NCBI GenBank assembly: GCA_001574975.1
Contig: KQ965804.1
Location: forward strand, 185,331 to 249,330
Source: Gonapodya prolifera JEL478
Taxonomy: Eukaryota > Monoblepharomycota > Monoblepharidomycetes > Monoblepharidales > Gonapodyaceae
Direction: 5' to 3'
DNA length: 64,000 nt
Position 1 is the stretch's first letter; each line of letters begins with the position of its first letter. Shown here in pieces: positions 35,156-50,300 of the stretch. The position numbers and the translations under genes are program-made. A model generated the notes under the pieces. That model saw nothing but the letters and a program-made list of their open reading frames with translations. It was not told the origin of the DNA and did no database searches.

Positions 35156-38100
35156 ATGGGCTCAGAACCTCCACCAGTCGAACCCCGCATCCACCCTCTC
35201 CCCTCCCTCGCGCCTCTTTCCCGCTCGCCTCTCACGCTCGCAAAGGGCGCTGTTGTTTATAAACACTCGCTGGGGCGGGTGGGAATCGTCGCAAAGAGAG
35301 ACCCCGATCACGACGGGTTTCTCTGTGTCTCGGCTGACACACACACGTTCCACATCAGACCACATTTGCCACACTCCTTCATCATTCTCAGAGACCCCGA
35401 TGGAAAACCCGTCACGCAGAGCTCGTCCCGTGGTCACCCACCTCCTTCTGCTCCTTCCTCGGCGGCCTCGGATGCTTATCCCCCACCTCCAAAGGGCATT
35501 TCAGACGAAGATCTGACCCTCCTTCGCGACTCGCTCGACACATACCTGTCTCGCGCCGAAGAGCTCGGTGGGAACACGGATTGGCTTCGCCATGTCTGGA
35601 CCTTGGAGGAGGACGGCGCGGACGAGCTCAAACCCGAAATGGTCTCGCTCGTTCTTCAACTTGGTGCCGGAAGCTCAGGATATGGTACGTATCATATCGC
35701 CTGGAGTGGGGGAGAGTGGGGGCTAATGGTGGGGACTGTCCACACAACGAGCGGACTGAGTACCGAGCACATAAACAAGCGGACTGAGTGTTAGGACTGA
35801 GCCCAAAAACGGGCGGATTGAGGGTGAACACTGCAAACACACAGGAGCGAAGCCGGGATGGATTGTCAGCTCTGTATCGTAATTTCCTTCGAGCATGGAC
35901 CTACTTAATCACCCAAATCAAATGGATTACTCGACACCGGCACTTTTAAACTTTGAGGAAGAAGGGTGAAGAAATAGGACTATGCCGGGATGAATCGGGA
36001 AGCTAGCCTCTAGCAACGAACTACCTTGTCCGAACATCGGCACGGCCCGCCCCCTCAAAACACTAACGTTCGCCTCTTCCAGGTGCCGTATCGCGCCTCC
36101 TGGCCGTCAACGCCGCCACCCCCGACCCGCCCCTGGCCCACATTGCCGCGCTCAATGTCGACCGCCGCATGTTGGAACTTTTGTTTCAGTATGGAGCCCA
36201 GGCGGACGAGGCCTATTTCATGCCGGTGCGTTGAGGCGATGCGCACGGAGGCGGGATGGGGCCGGCGTCGGAACGGGGGACTTGCGTTGCGGCGACGTGG
36301 CAGGATTGTTAGGGTGGTGGGATGGTTGTGGCAGGGTGAAGGGTTAAGGTGGGGCGACGCGGGAATGGCAAGAGATATCGAAGAATTGGGTGTACAGGAC
36401 GATGCCCAGGCGTTGAGGTGACAAGGCGAGGCCGACAGGGGGAACGTCACAATGGCGGGGACGTACAATGGGAAGATGTCCGAGAGAGTTGTGTGCAGAA
36501 GACGCCGCCAAAGCCTTTTCTAACGTCCTCCTTCTTCGACTTCCACATCAGGCGTTTGATGGATGCACCCCGCTGCAAGTCCTCGCTGGTCTGTGCGAGC
36601 ACAAACTGCTCGGTCCTATCTTTGAAGCGCAGGGCGTCGCCGCCGCTGCAGGGCACCCGTCGGGTATTGCACCAAACGCCGTCCCGGCCGAATTTCTCAA
36701 GTGCGCCGTGGGACTTCACCGGAGGGAGGAGGTCGGGTGGGTCTTGGGCGCTCCGCCGAACCAGACCACTCGGGGAGGCGTGAGTGAAAGCGAAAGGAGG
36801 AGTTCTGTCACCCCAAGTCCGCCGCCGGATGCTGATGATCTGGCAGCCTCATGGCCATTCTATCCTACAATGGTCGACCTCGAGCCCGTCGTGAAGCCGC
36901 CGCGAGACCCCGTGTTCTTCCCGCCAACGACGAGTTTTGTCAACGGTGCGTATCCTCCGTCGCCCAATTCTGTCCTCGGCAGCTCCCCGGGAACACTTGC
37001 CCCGCCCCCCCACATTCCCGGATCGCCGCTTGTGTCGTCGGGGTCTGTGAATCCCGCACGGTTCCACCCTCCCCCTTCCCCTCGATTGCAACCCACACTG
37101 CACACCCCCGCTCAATCTCAACTGGCCCACTCGCTCCTCCGCGAGCGGCGCGCCGCGCTGCTTGACTGCGCCCGCTTGTTACTCGCCGCTGGGGCCAACA
37201 CGGCCCATGTCAACGACTTCGGCGTCCCTGTGCTTCACTCGGCCATGGCGTCCAAGAACGACGATCTCTGCATGCTTCTTGTAGAAGGGCCGTCCTGGCC
37301 CTGGTATGAGTTGCCAGAGACCGTGGGCAATCCGCTTCACGGGGTTGCTGTCTGGGGACCGTTTTTAGCAAAGACGACGGCGGTGGTTGTAGGTAGAGTC
37401 GCAAAGATGGATGAAGAGACCAGGAAGAAGACTTTGGAGATGGTGGATAGGGATGGATTTTGTCCATTGCATAGGGGTGAGTGATCAGTGCAACAACAAC
37501 AAACAAAACGTTTCTGCTGTGAAAGCGCGCCAACACCAGACGTCTTATACTAATTTTCTTCCCCTTTGCCTTTTATGCTATTGTTTCTCTGTGGCTGCTT
37601 CTTCAACGTCCCAGCTGCGATTTCCGGCAACTACGAGTTCGTCAAGACCCTTGTCAACGATCTCGGCGCCGATCCCAACATCCCAACTGGAACCGACGGC
37701 GCAAACCCACTCATTCTCGCCGCTACATTTGGTCACCCACGCACCGTGTCTGCATTGCTGGAGCTTGGTGCTGACATCGACATAGCCGATGATCGAGGGT
37801 GGACGGCCGCAGACGTTGCACACGGACTTGAATACTCGGAATGTCTCGCTTTGCTGGTGGAGGCCGGAGGGGAGGCGGAGACTGCAGGTCCTGGTGGATT
37901 GTACCACTGTGGAAATGTTGCTGGCGGGTGTACAAAGGTGGAGGAGACGCGGAGTGAGTTTCCCCGGTGCAAAAAGTGCGAAACGCGGCGATACTGCTCG
38001 TATGAGTGCGGGAAAGAGGTGAGTCGAAGTCAGCGTTGCCGCGATGATCATGCAAGACCTGAACGGTGGTTGTAGGATTTCTACGTGGGCTCTCATAAAT

Positions 38101-38303
38101 TAATGTGCCGAGGCGATAAGGGCATGGGCCGCACAATACATCAGCGACCGGCGACGTCGAGTGACAACCATGGGGCGGTTGGGTCGACACCACCTGTTGC
38201 CATTCCTCCAGCAAATCTTGTAGTTGGGAGTGGAGGGAGTGGACCAGGCTCATTTGGAACGTCGTTCAGCCTCCTCAATTTGGTCGAGATAAAGAAATCA
38301 TAG
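35156..38303 (+). CDS. Ankyrin-repeat protein with C-terminal MYND zinc finger
   Basis: Five exons, 35156-35684, 36083-36225, 36552-37476, 37615-38018 and 38076-38303, give 742 aa. The N-terminal 180 residues are unrecognised, starting with a beta-rich YKHSLGRVGIVAKRDPD stretch. Ankyrin repeats follow in two blocks: residues about 180-260 (PPLAHIAALNVDRRMLELLF, YGAQADEA, FDGCTPLQVLAGL) and 440-620 (LLLAAGANTAHVNDFGVPVL, DRDGFCPLHRAAISGNYEFV, LGADPNIPTGTDGANPLILA, GADIDIADDRGWTAADVA). A proline/serine-rich spacer lies between them. The MYND finger at the end has YHCGNVAGGC, CKKCETRRYCSYEC and a splice-joined DFYVGSHKLMC, giving all Cys/His zinc ligands. Ankyrin-MYND proteins are usually protein-protein adaptors; no specific partner can be inferred. 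Confidence 0.85.
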
Positions 38304-38399
38304 TGTTTCATAGTGTTTGATAAATCCAATTGAATAGTACTATATACAATAATCGGCTCCCGGCTCTGTCGTTTGTATTACCACGCTCATGGACCCAAA

Positions 38400-41300
38400 A
38401 TGTCACTAAGCGGCTGGATAAAATCATTTTCGTCCTCTACTGGGGCAGAGACCCGACGGAGCTCCACCCAGGGTGCCGCTAATTCGAGCGGATGGTTTGG
38501 AGGAGGGGGGCAAGCGGATCCATGGACAGGATACTCTGGAGGAAATTGGAATGTTAGACAGCTTCTGATAGGGACGCTCGAGGCGACGACTGAAAAGGTG
38601 TGAATGAAATGCTGGTATCGTGGAATGGATATGGAGCTCTGGGTCTCTGTAGGATCAAAGTCTAGCTCTTTCGGAGCTCCTCCCCCTATTTGTCGATACG
38701 TTTGCGGATGCTTCTCAGAAAGAGATCGAGAACAGGTACTTTGTGACGGTTTCGTTGTGATCGCCCTTGAGACTGAAGGCGTTTACGTGTAGCTGTGGGA
38801 CTTCCGACAATCTCCACAAGTTCGCCAGCTTGTGTGGTAGGAAGCTCACTGGAGCTCTAGCAGATGTTCTGGACACGCCTGATAGACGCGAAGCAAGTTT
38901 GAGTGGGTCAAATATCGGCTCGACCACATGTCAAATAATGAAACACATCCGGAAGGCCTTCTCCACCGACTACGACCGTCGGGGCCCTTGTATCATCTAT
39001 TGAGAGCACTGGAAGTGCTATCAAAGGCTTATGTGAGAAAACTCGAAAAGTGACTCCCCAATTAGACAACAATTTCTTTGCATTATTGGCTCCCCTGCAG
39101 GATATCACAGGAAGCGCTCTCGCTAAAAGCAAGGCCCTAAATGCTTTGTTACACTCGTACACCCTACTGGCTACTGGACTACCACCTGACCTCCGGAGCG
39201 TGCCTCGCAAGATTCCTGAGCAGGTCCCCCCTCACGGCATTGGACACACAGCACCACATCCCCGATTCCAATCAGTACCGCCGAACATATCACCTTCTCT
39301 CATGACCTCGCAACTACCTGCTAGACGACCACAATCTCCCGTTTCACCAACTCAGGGGCCCACAGCCTTAGCAACCGCTAACCGTTTTCGAACAGCTTCG
39401 GACCGCCTTCCTCATTCGGGAGAGTTGAAATCATCTGGACCTCAAATTGAATTTTTTGAGTCTATTGACGGAGGTGCGAAACGGGACCGAACATCGGAAG
39501 ACAAAACTCGCTCAGGATCACCTCCAACTGATCAGAACATTATGACGCCATCGGATGTGCTTTCCACCCAGAAAACTCTCGCAAGTATTCTGAAGAATAT
39601 AACTTTGTCTGGTGAAGCAACGAAGGAACTCCTTGGGTTCAGCCATGCTGCTGAAGTTCGGCCTGGTCATGGATCTGATGTTTTGGTACTTTTTCAATTG
39701 CTTGAACGAACAACATATCTTGTGGAATGGAGTCGCGCGTTCAAGCTCGGTGCTGTTTTGATATTGCAAGGAATAATTAAAGCACCTATGGCAGAACCAC
39801 GGATTGCGTTATGGACAGCTCTTCATGGGTGGGGCACGATGAGAATCATTGCGCAAGCAATACGTAATCATGCACTCGAATTCAATCGAGTGAACCAAAA
39901 CATAAGCACTTCCTCCTACAACATTATTGAAACGCAAGGAGACACCACCATTGGTCAGCCAATACCAGGCAATGCCACCATGCAGGACATATGCGCCATT
40001 GTTGGACTCGTAGTTGAGGTTGTGCGGGAGAGCACCAAATCTGGATCGACTGCATTAGAAGATTTCCGAGAGGTGAAGGGGTATGACGAATTGGAGGAGC
40101 TTGCGCGAAGCTTACCCAACGACAAAGAGAAAGTAGGTGCTGAACCCATGTCACATCTGCTGCGTCGCCAAATAGTTCACTTATTTTCGTCCGAAATCAG
40201 GTGATTCTGCTGGATAGTTTGCATGAGCTACTGGTTGTGGGATCCGAGGAACCAGTTCCTACGTTTTCGTTGTCTCCATACCAACATATCGATTTTCGTC
40301 TTCCAGTTGGCGCGTCTAGTTCCGCCTCGCTCCGAAATCCAGAGATGCTCGCACTGCTGACGGGGATACTTTTAGATCCATATCACCAAGAAGTCACCGC
40401 CACACCAACAATGGGGAAAGATAGACATGCGGGGAACGGAGAATCTGAATCAGTGCGATCATACATTTGCAATTTGCTTTCAGGATTTGTCAGTTCGTAC
40501 CCACTGAATTACTTCCTCGCGGAAAAAGCCGGGATATGGCTCATTCTGGCTGAAAAAATTGATGTGTTGGACGAACGTTCCCAACGACAAATTCTTCAAA
40601 TCATAGTTTATGCTATGAAAGACTTGAACTACGTCCCCTTTCGCGAACTAGCATGCTTATGCACCCATTTTCAAGGTGGGCTCGACTGATTGAACCTGTT
40701 CGCACGTTACGGCGAGAACAGCGCATTCTGCCTTTGAATCGACCAAATCATACTTTCATTTGCAGATTTATCGCAGTCTCACGTCGCAATCCTGATCGCT
40801 GAGACATTTTTAGAACTGATGTCGTGCTCCAGTCGATTCAAAGATGTTCTTCGTGAAGTAGGCTTTCTGAATGTTCTCTGCAGCTTTGCTCAAAACATGG
40901 CAAGCGTTCTGGTTTCAGTGCCAGAAAGTACTGAAAAACACGACACGCAAATGCCAAGTGGGACAAGCTCCGTGTATCCTGATGAGAGCGCTACAACAGA
41001 TGTTCATCTGGAGACAAGCGCTCACAGCGTCACATTATCGATGACGGCTCATTTCGTCACAATGATGAAGTGTGCAACGACTTTGGTGGCTGATAATCCC
41101 GAAAATGCGATGCTCTTCCGGAAAGCATCGAAAGGGTAGGTCGTCCCATTTGAAGTAAAGCAAACGTGCCTTTTAATAGTTCAAGCGCAGAGCACTTTTT
41201 GACGTATTGCGAGATGAACACTTGCGAATGGCTTCGCTTGACGTGATCCGCCAGTTGATTGCGACTACTTGTAACTTCGCAGGTTCTAGACGCACACTAG

Positions 41301-44300
41301 GTGACCCAGGGGATGCCTTAGACCCTCTTGCCTCTAGAACGTATGAGTTTGCGAGGCTTCTTGAAGTTCTCGAGCAATCAGATCCACGAATAAAGCACGG
41401 CGAAGCTGGAAGATACACGGCACGTCAATTGGAGACGCTCGAAATGAAGATAGACACACTGAAAGTGGGTTACTCTCTTTATGGTGAACACCGCTTTCAG
41501 TTTAGACGTTGATTCACCCACGCTTAGGTTGTTAGAGATGTCCTGATTCTCTCACCACTTTTGAGGGACACGTTCCGTGATAGCGGAGGCTTTGTGTCTT
41601 GTATATCTGTGCTCGCGGGACTGGAGAAAATGTTTAATTCTGTGAATGATAACACGACAAGTTCAGGAGGCGAAGAAACAATGCGTCTTGAAGTCTGCAA
41701 GGAAGTTGTACGATCTACGTTTGCCGTTCTTATTGAAAGTATTCGTGAATCCGATACAAATCGAGTTTTCTTCGGGGACCAGATTGGATATAGCAGCCTA
41801 GAACAGACTGTCCGACTGATGGGAGTTCTCAGTACCCCTTCTTCTGGACTGATTGCCGGAAGTTTCCTCGCATTGGCCCTTGAGAATGCGGAAGTCATCG
41901 ATCTCTTCATATCCGACGAAACAGATGAAGGAAACGAAGAAGACGGGATTTTGGGGAGGTTTCTTGCACAATCCCAAAACAAAGATGAAACATCGACGCA
42001 GCGGAGGAGGAATTCACATACTTCCTCTATTTTAATTCGCAATCCTAAAGCGATCTTCCACTTGCTGCGACTGCTTCCAGAGCTTCGCGATACGGGCAGA
42101 ACGTTAGCAATCGATATCCTGGGGACATTTCAGGAATTGATAAACCTCAGTCAATGGAATCTGATAAAATTTAATTCAGAAAACATTTTGAGCTTATTGC
42201 TTGACTGGTTCTGCACTCCGCTTAATGATTTTACTCAGATTTTCCCACAACCTGACAATTCTGACATTCGCAATGCTCTGAAGCTTTTGATCAGAAGTCT
42301 ACTTTCCGTTGGGATTACAGATAGTGCTTTGAGAAGCCTCTTTGAGAAGATGTCTCCTGAAGCATCGAACAACGCATCGGAAGATACACATGATATAATC
42401 CTTCATGGGTTAAAGCATGGCCGAACACCTCCTCATGTTCACATAGATACTCGCGCTGGGGACACACCACGTCTTTCCTTATATGGCATGGATGATATCA
42501 TTATGCTACCTCCCAACGGATGGAGCTTCTGTGGATGGTATCAATTCAAAACGCTTGGGAAAGGATCGGCAGTATCATTGCTGTCGATAAATGAGGCGGA
42601 AAGTGGGTCTCCTGTTCTTCGTATCCATATGGAGGGGAGTTTGCAAAAGCTTTCAGTCACGATTGGCAAAACTGTGATGCGATTTGACGGCTTTACGTTC
42701 CAATTGGGGCTGTGGTATCACATTGGCGTTGTTCATTCTAAATCTCGAATCGCGCTTTTGTCCAGTACATTAACTCTTTATGTCGATGGAATCATGGCCG
42801 AGCAGATGAAATGCTCCTATCCAAATATTGCTCTTCAGGGTCCAAAGCTCAGGACATTCATTGGATCTGAATTCTCACCACTCGAGGCGTCAGCGCACCA
42901 TGTATGGAATGTTGGAATGACGTATCTAGTACACGATGTTCTGGATTCTGACTCGATAAATGTTATGTTCTGTCTCGGTCCGCATTATCGGGGTATGTGA
43001 CACTTGACCTGCATTTACGTGAACTTCGTCATAAAAGTCGTTATCCAGGAAATTTTCAAGATAACCTAAGGAAATACCAGACATATGAAATCCTGGATAG
43101 CGTGAACTTGGATAGCGTTAATAGATTTGACGATTCGAAGTGGGATATTGGTCACCTCGCACTCGCTGGCGCAGTCATTCGCGTTGCAAGTCAACCCATC
43201 GTTGAAGATCATATCACTTTTGCGCTGTCTGCATCAAGCGTAAAGGAAATTCGAATAGGGAAGACTGGAGGATTTCATGGACACACAAGCTCATTTGCAT
43301 TAGTAATCCCTGACTCTTCAAAGTCAAAGATTAGTGCCCTAGGTACTAGTCGAATCCTCGAACTATCTTCCATAAACAACGTTGCTGCCGTGCAGGGTGG
43401 TGCATTGGTTGTGAACCCAAACGGAATGGCAGATGGAATCTGGAAACTTGGAGGTTGTGCTCTTCTTCTCAGGTTTGTAGAGCATGCCAAGGTACTTACT
43501 AGCGCTTCACGATTTGGTGCCGTGACGAGAAAAGCTCATGATCTCATTATACTTCCCACCAAATAAGGCCGCGAGCGACTTACAACAGGCAGTTGAGATG
43601 TTTGTTGAAGCGGTTCGTTTCAACTGGCGACACACGGAAGATGTTGAACGAAGTCATCTGTACGAGACATTTGGGTTGATTCTGAAGCGGAAAATGTCCA
43701 TTATGTCGGTAAAAATATTGGATACTTTACTTCTTCTGGTAGGACGAGTTCCATCACTGCCAAAGTAAGTGGCTGAAAATATGGCGACCATATCTTTTTT
43801 AACATTTCAAATCTATTAATTTAATAGCGAATGTGTTCTAGCGAACAGTAAGTCCAATGCATATTTGACATTGAGACGGTATCGATTGTTTATACTGTTA
43901 TAAATAGCGCTTGCTTATCGTTTCCTATTTCTCGACTTTGAAATGTGGCGAGGAGCCGCAATGGAAGTACAGCAAAAGCTATTGGAACAGTTTTCATACT
44001 TCATTGTGGAAAGTCGCAAGCGGGCGTTCAACATTCGTCGACTTTCTAAACTGTACTTGGTAAAACGGCTCCTAATGGCCCTAAGGACGGATGTATTTTC
44101 TCCTTCGCATTTACCTGAAGTGGTTCGTATTTTGCGGATCATGCTCCAGACAAGTTTCAGTGCAGACGCAATTCGCAGCATTGCAACATTCTTGATGGCA
44201 TCACTCCCAAGAGGTGAGCAAGTAGCCAGTGTATTTTTCCAACGCAATAATGTAAACGGCAATATTTACAAAGACCAAAGCATGGATACTCTGGATGCAA

Positions 44301-47300
44301 CGAGAGGCAAACCAGATTCAAGGTCACTGCGATCAGGCATCAGAGAGGTTCATAATTCATTTGAGCTTCTCAGGGATGCTCGATCAGAGGTCACGGCGTC
44401 TGAGGATGCTGATGCGAGTCTGCTCCGTCGAACGCGAATCACGCTTTTGGAGATGCTCACAGACATTGTGTGCGAGCCTGGAAACGCTGCTTTTGCGACT
44501 GCCTTCGCACAAACAATTACCGCGCGCTGGGTACTTCTGTTTTTAGATGAGCGCCTGGATAAGTGGACCATTGTTCTTGCAACACGTATGATTGCGAAAA
44601 TACTCGGCACACAGGGACCAAAGTACATAGAGAGATTTCGGACCACGACACAAGGATTTACAATTATGTCGTACTTATTGGAAAAGCACTGGAACGTAAC
44701 ACAAGTGCATCACTCCATGCTTGCAATAGCTTTTGGAGTCGACATATCTGACATACCCGTCTCGTCCAATGTTGACCTTTACACCTTACTCACTTTCTAT
44801 CGGCCGGATCCTCGCAAGGGACGCTTGTTCAGTCTCGACGGACTCTTGTGTGTTGCTGGCATTCTGAAACAGGCTGTGAAGGTAGTAATGACGGAAAGTA
44901 AAAAAGAGCCTCGGGATGAAACTTCAAATGCAGGTAATTCTCATACTTCTCACAACTCACAATCAAGTGACAATTAACACACCCATTATCATAACAAAAG
45001 GTGCGCAAAACCTTCGAGAAATTGCGAACATGATACAAGTGTATTTTCATGCTCTTGGGGAACTGTATTCCATTTCCGACGATATCAAAGAGCTATTTAG
45101 CAAACAAGAAGCCCTCGATGCTTTTGTTTCCATCTTGTTTCCGCTCATTTGTGAAGGATCAGAGCCATATAGTGCCACTGCAGAGCTTCAAACAACAGAA
45201 ACTGAGCTTTTGGAGACCGGAAACGAAGATGGACTCTCATTAAAAAAGCATGATTCCGAAGTACCTTCCGATGTTCACGGAGCTGACCCCCGAAGCAACG
45301 TAATGAATGATAGTTCATCGAAGAAAGTTCTCCCTGAAGAGTCAAGGAAGGCATCTGATGAATTCACAACAAGGCAAGTCTAGCAAAGTTGGCATCATTA
45401 AATCAGTCTGACCTTGATATCTTCGATCTTCGCTATTTTAGCTCAGCATTAGACCCCGCATTAGCGAAAACGGACATCGAGGGCCTCAAAAACTCGTCAC
45501 TGGAAAGTGCCCTAGAATATATAGTGGGAATGGCGGTTGAATCCATCGTCGGAGACTGGAAGCCACTCACAGTGTTAGAGTCAGTCTTAAGAGTACGTTT
45601 CCGATGTGCTCTTCTATCTTACGATTTCACCCATTGCGTACTACGTTTTCCAGGCAACACCCCCCGCACGCTACGCCGAACGTGTACGGTTTCGAGTTTT
45701 TCTACTATCTCACATCATTCAAGAGCTGCGAAGCGCACTGCAGCTCCGGCAAAGAGTCTTACACGATCCGATTAAAATTGCGGCAGTGGCTCGCTTTGTT
45801 AATCTCTTGGTAGATCAACTTTATGTTGGTGAGTTTCAACTCTTTGCATCGTGCCCATGAAGTGATTTTCAAATTAACGAGTGATGCACGTTTTGGAAGG
45901 TTGGTTGGCTGAGTGTGCCGATTCGATTCAGGACCTGATTGTGTCTATTGTTGAGACCGTTTCTTTGATTGATCCTCGGCCCGGCAAGCCTGAACTACAA
46001 GAGCTGTACCCCCCACTAAATAGGGTCATTCTCTTCAGGTTTCACAGCGAAAGCAACAAATCGGAATTTGGGGTTCAATCCTTGATTGATCGTTTATTGT
46101 ATCACCAAAAGGTGATATTAAGTAACCAGAACAATGATTCTGACTTCTTCGCAAGTCTTATACATCATCTTTGGAAGCTGCTTCTTGTTCCAAACACCGA
46201 AGAGATGAAAACTGCACTCTTGAATGTGTGGAGGTTGATTCTTTTGCAGAAACCCCAAGAGTTAGCCGCAATGCTGAAATCAAAGAACAAAGGCGTGGAG
46301 TATCGAGAGCTTGTCGAAGGATTCTCAAAAGTTCTGGAATTGGTGAGAACCACACTGCAGTGCGATAAAAATTGATGTACTCTGACGACGTTTCATCATC
46401 AGGACGCCAATGCGTTTCTTCAGTGGGTCGAAGCGTATAAAAGCGTGCTTTCTGGTGTTTTCGAAGAAGGAGCCACGCGCATCTGGGAGAGTCATCTCGC
46501 TTGGGAACTGAAATCCTCCAAGGACTACGTAAAGGGGTTGACCTTGAAGCGCGAAAGCAAATTAAAACGCTTAGAGAAAACGGATAATTCGAACGCCGTA
46601 TTAATTGCGAAGTACGCGAATCGGACTCAGGTGTGGATTGCCGACGTCCAGGTATGTGTAGTCAGTCCCGTCTCTTACCAAGGTTATTGACAAATCGTCT
46701 GTAGGAGAACGAAGTACTTCGCTACCGACGCTTTGCTCAGGATTACTTTGATACTTCTTTGTTCATTGAAGAGGACTGGAATAAGCTTGTTGGTGAAACT
46801 GTTAGCGAACGTGCTATTTGGGGAGCACCATCGAGTTTGTCAGCACGTTGGAAACTGGGTAAGTGAAGCCTTTTATCTCAGAAAATGAGAGATTGCTGAT
46901 TCCTGGGGGATGAAGACTTCACGGAAGGACCCCTTCGACAACGTAAAAAGCTGAGATTGAACTTTGACAAGGTTAAAGAGCTCGGTGTTCCACTGAAGAT
47001 GGCCGCTTCTGATAGCGGAACCACTTCACGGGGTCTTCCGACTAATGGTAGGAATGCTTTTCGATCACCACATTCTTTGAAAAGATGTTCAGTATCATCC
47101 TAAAAGTGAAACACACAGAAACTGGCGAACGTATTCGCCAGGTCCACGTCGATGCGGAATACTTCGGAGATGATGCAGAGGCGGTGAACATTGCGGGTGA
47201 GTCACAATGTTGCATGGTGCTAATTGAATCTGCCTGATATTCAGATACACAGAAACAGCTGTTGAAGCAAATTTTGTCGGATTAAATGCTACAACAGCTC

Positions 47301-50300
47301 AAAATTCGGTCGATCCACGTTTGGGCGGGGAGGCTCAGCAGAATCCCCAACAAGATTTCCCTTCCAGACCAGAGGAGTCTCCTCACGTTGCTGGTGACAA
47401 TGAGGATGGTCACACCGGAGATAACTCTACAAATTTGGCTTCGGACGATGACAAAAATAGGAAAGTAGCACGTCTCTTGGATCCAAATGATCTCGTTGTT
47501 GAGTCATACAACTCGGCTCGCGTTCTTGGGTTGGATATTTGCGGTATGTTAAGCTTTCAGGTGCCGTAACTTGCAATAATCTGAACCAAATTACAAAAGA
47601 GGGACTTCTTGTGATATGCAAACACAACATTTACTTGATAGACAACTACATCCGACGTTCGGACGGCGAACTGGATGATGTTTCCAACGTTTCACCTGAG
47701 GTAGGCACAAAGTCTCGATCGAATCAAGCCGCCAATATTAGAAACGCCACTCCACTCCAGCAACGTAACATATATAATGTTATCTTAAAGGGAAAAGTTT
47801 TCGGACCAGCAGATTTGAAGCATGAGGCGCGGAAATGGTAACTTCTTTTGCATTTACATCTAGTTTTTACAGAAAACAAAGCAGAACCACTTCCAGGGCG
47901 TACGAAAGCATCAAAGAAGTTCACAAGAGAAAGTTTCTTTTCAGAAATGTCGGGCTTGAAATCTTTCTCGTGGATGGCCGCAACTTTCTCATTACATTGG
48001 ATGCAAGAGACAGAGAAACGGTTTATAATAGGTTGTTGTCGAAAGCTACCGCTGCCGCAGCCACCGCAAACGAAAATTTGGTCAATGAGGACCAGACCAT
48101 GGGATTGAAACTGCAAAGCATCTTCTTTGGAGCGTCCTCGCTGGTTGAATTGACTTCACGTTGGGAACGAAGAGAAATTTCAAACTTTGAATATTTGATG
48201 CGTCTTAACACCTTGTCAGGCCGAACCTACAATGACTTGACACAGTATCCAATATTTCCGTGGGTTCTTCGAGACTATACAAGTTTGGAAGTGGGTGCTT
48301 TGATTCCTTGTCAACAGGACCTGTCACATGAGTTGTCCCTCTAGCTCGATTTAAGCGACCCGAAAGTGTACAGAGATTTATCAAAGCCAATGGGTTCGTA
48401 ACCTGCGTCAAGTGTTTACTAATCATCCATCTTCCTAACCCATTTCGGACGTTTCCATCGTGCTCTTTTAAGGCGGTCAAGATGCGGATCGTGCTGGTGA
48501 GAGTTCTTTTTTCGCTTCGTCTCTCACCTCTTGAGGGTCGATCGGATGACGGTATATTAATTGAATTGTAGAGGAATTCCGTGAGAGATATGACCATTGG
48601 GAAGACCCTGACGGAAAGGTGTGATTGATTTGTTGTTACGATATTGTTTTTGGTTGCAATCCTATTGACCTCTCCTAAAATCGAATGCGCAGCCCGCTTT
48701 CCATTATGGAACACACTACTCCTCCGCTATGATTGTGTGCTCGTATCTTTTGCGGCTCGAGCCTTTCACACAGCAATATTTGAAACTCCAGGTTTGTATC
48801 ACACGTTCTGAGACGTCAAACTGCACCTCATCTGAAACTCATTAGGGAGGGCACTTCGATCATGCAGATCGCTTGTTTCATTCGGTTTCGTATGCGTGGG
48901 AGTCTGCATCCAAGCTTAACACTACGGATGTACGAGAGCTGATCCCCGAGTTCTATTATCTCCCTGAGTTTCTCATGAATATGAACAAACATGACTTCGG
49001 TACGTTATTTCTCTCTTTCATATACCTGGCTCTTCTTACCAGTGTTGACATAACAGGGACTCGACAAACGGGCGAGATTATAGATGACGTTCTACTCCCT
49101 CCTTGGGCAAAGGGTAGTCCAAAGGTCTTCGTAAATCGAATGCGCGAGGCACTGGAGTCGGACTACGTTTCGGAGCACCTTCACGAATGGATTGACCTTA
49201 TATTTGGTTTTAAGCAAACAGGGGAAGAGGCGGCCCGATCGTTGAATGTCTTTCACTACCTATCCTACGAAGGCGCTGTAGACATTGACGGAATTGCGGA
49301 CCCGATTGAAAAGCAGGCGACAATTGGAATAATCAACAATTTCGGCCAAACTCCCCGCCAATTGTTTCGGAGGCCACATCCAAAGAGGCATCCTCCCGAC
49401 CCCGCCGATGCATTTTTCCGCATTCACACACATTCAGAGCTTCTGCTCCAATCCATGTATCCTATCCAAGACATTCAACAACCAATTGCAGCCATTCAAC
49501 TCAACAGCGACAAAATCACTGTCCTTGGGGCGTCTCGCGCGCTTATTCCACCACAATTCACGAAATTTGTTGAGTGGGGATATCCGGATGGAAGTGTCCG
49601 GCTTTGCAATATAAACGATGACAGGGTTCTGGGTATATTTGAGTCGATGCACCTTGGGGCCGTTACATGTGCTCAATTTGCTGACGAAGAAACCCTGATC
49701 ACTGGCGGTACCGATTCGGTAGGTCGTAATTATTCTCGTTGGGTACTTCAAACTCTTATTTTACGGACAAACCAGGTATTATGTGTTTGGAAGTTGCGAA
49801 AGATTCAAGGCTTGGATTTCGTTCTCGCCCAAAGTCTTCGAGGCCATCGATCATCCGTGTCTTGTTTGTTTGTATGCCACTCATTCAGTACTATTGTCTC
49901 GGGATCCGTGGAGGTGAGTTTTCCGCAGTCTCAGTGGTTATTCGCATATCTACAACTCAAACGCTTTGTAGGATGATTTTGCGATAGTATGGGATCTCAA
50001 CCGGATGAAGTACGTTCGGAGTTTACCAAACGAAAAAGGTATCCAAGCGGTATCAATGAATGAGTCGACGGTGGGAGATAATGTAGATTCCGCGTAACTT
50101 CCCACACTGTAACCTTTCTCATCTCTTCAGGGAGACATTGTTGTATGCTCTGGCACCACCATCCGAGTGTTCACCATAAATGGGGATCTGTTGCTATCGA
50201 AAACCACATCACCACAGTCAAGTGATTATATTATGTGTTGTGCTATCTATACCAGCGACGATGAAAGAGGAGGCGACTGTGTTATAACCGGTCATCGAAA

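Noticed and set aside
45300-45388. Apparent frameshift or GC-AG mini-intron in the BEACH gene
   Set aside because: An ordinary 89-nt GTAATG...AAAG intron (45300-45388) restores phase on both sides, so no frameshift or pseudogene is needed.
47544-47599. Apparent frameshift in the PH domain
   Set aside because: A 56-nt intron with GTATGT donor and AAAAG acceptor restores the family sequence GLDIC-EGLLV exactly.
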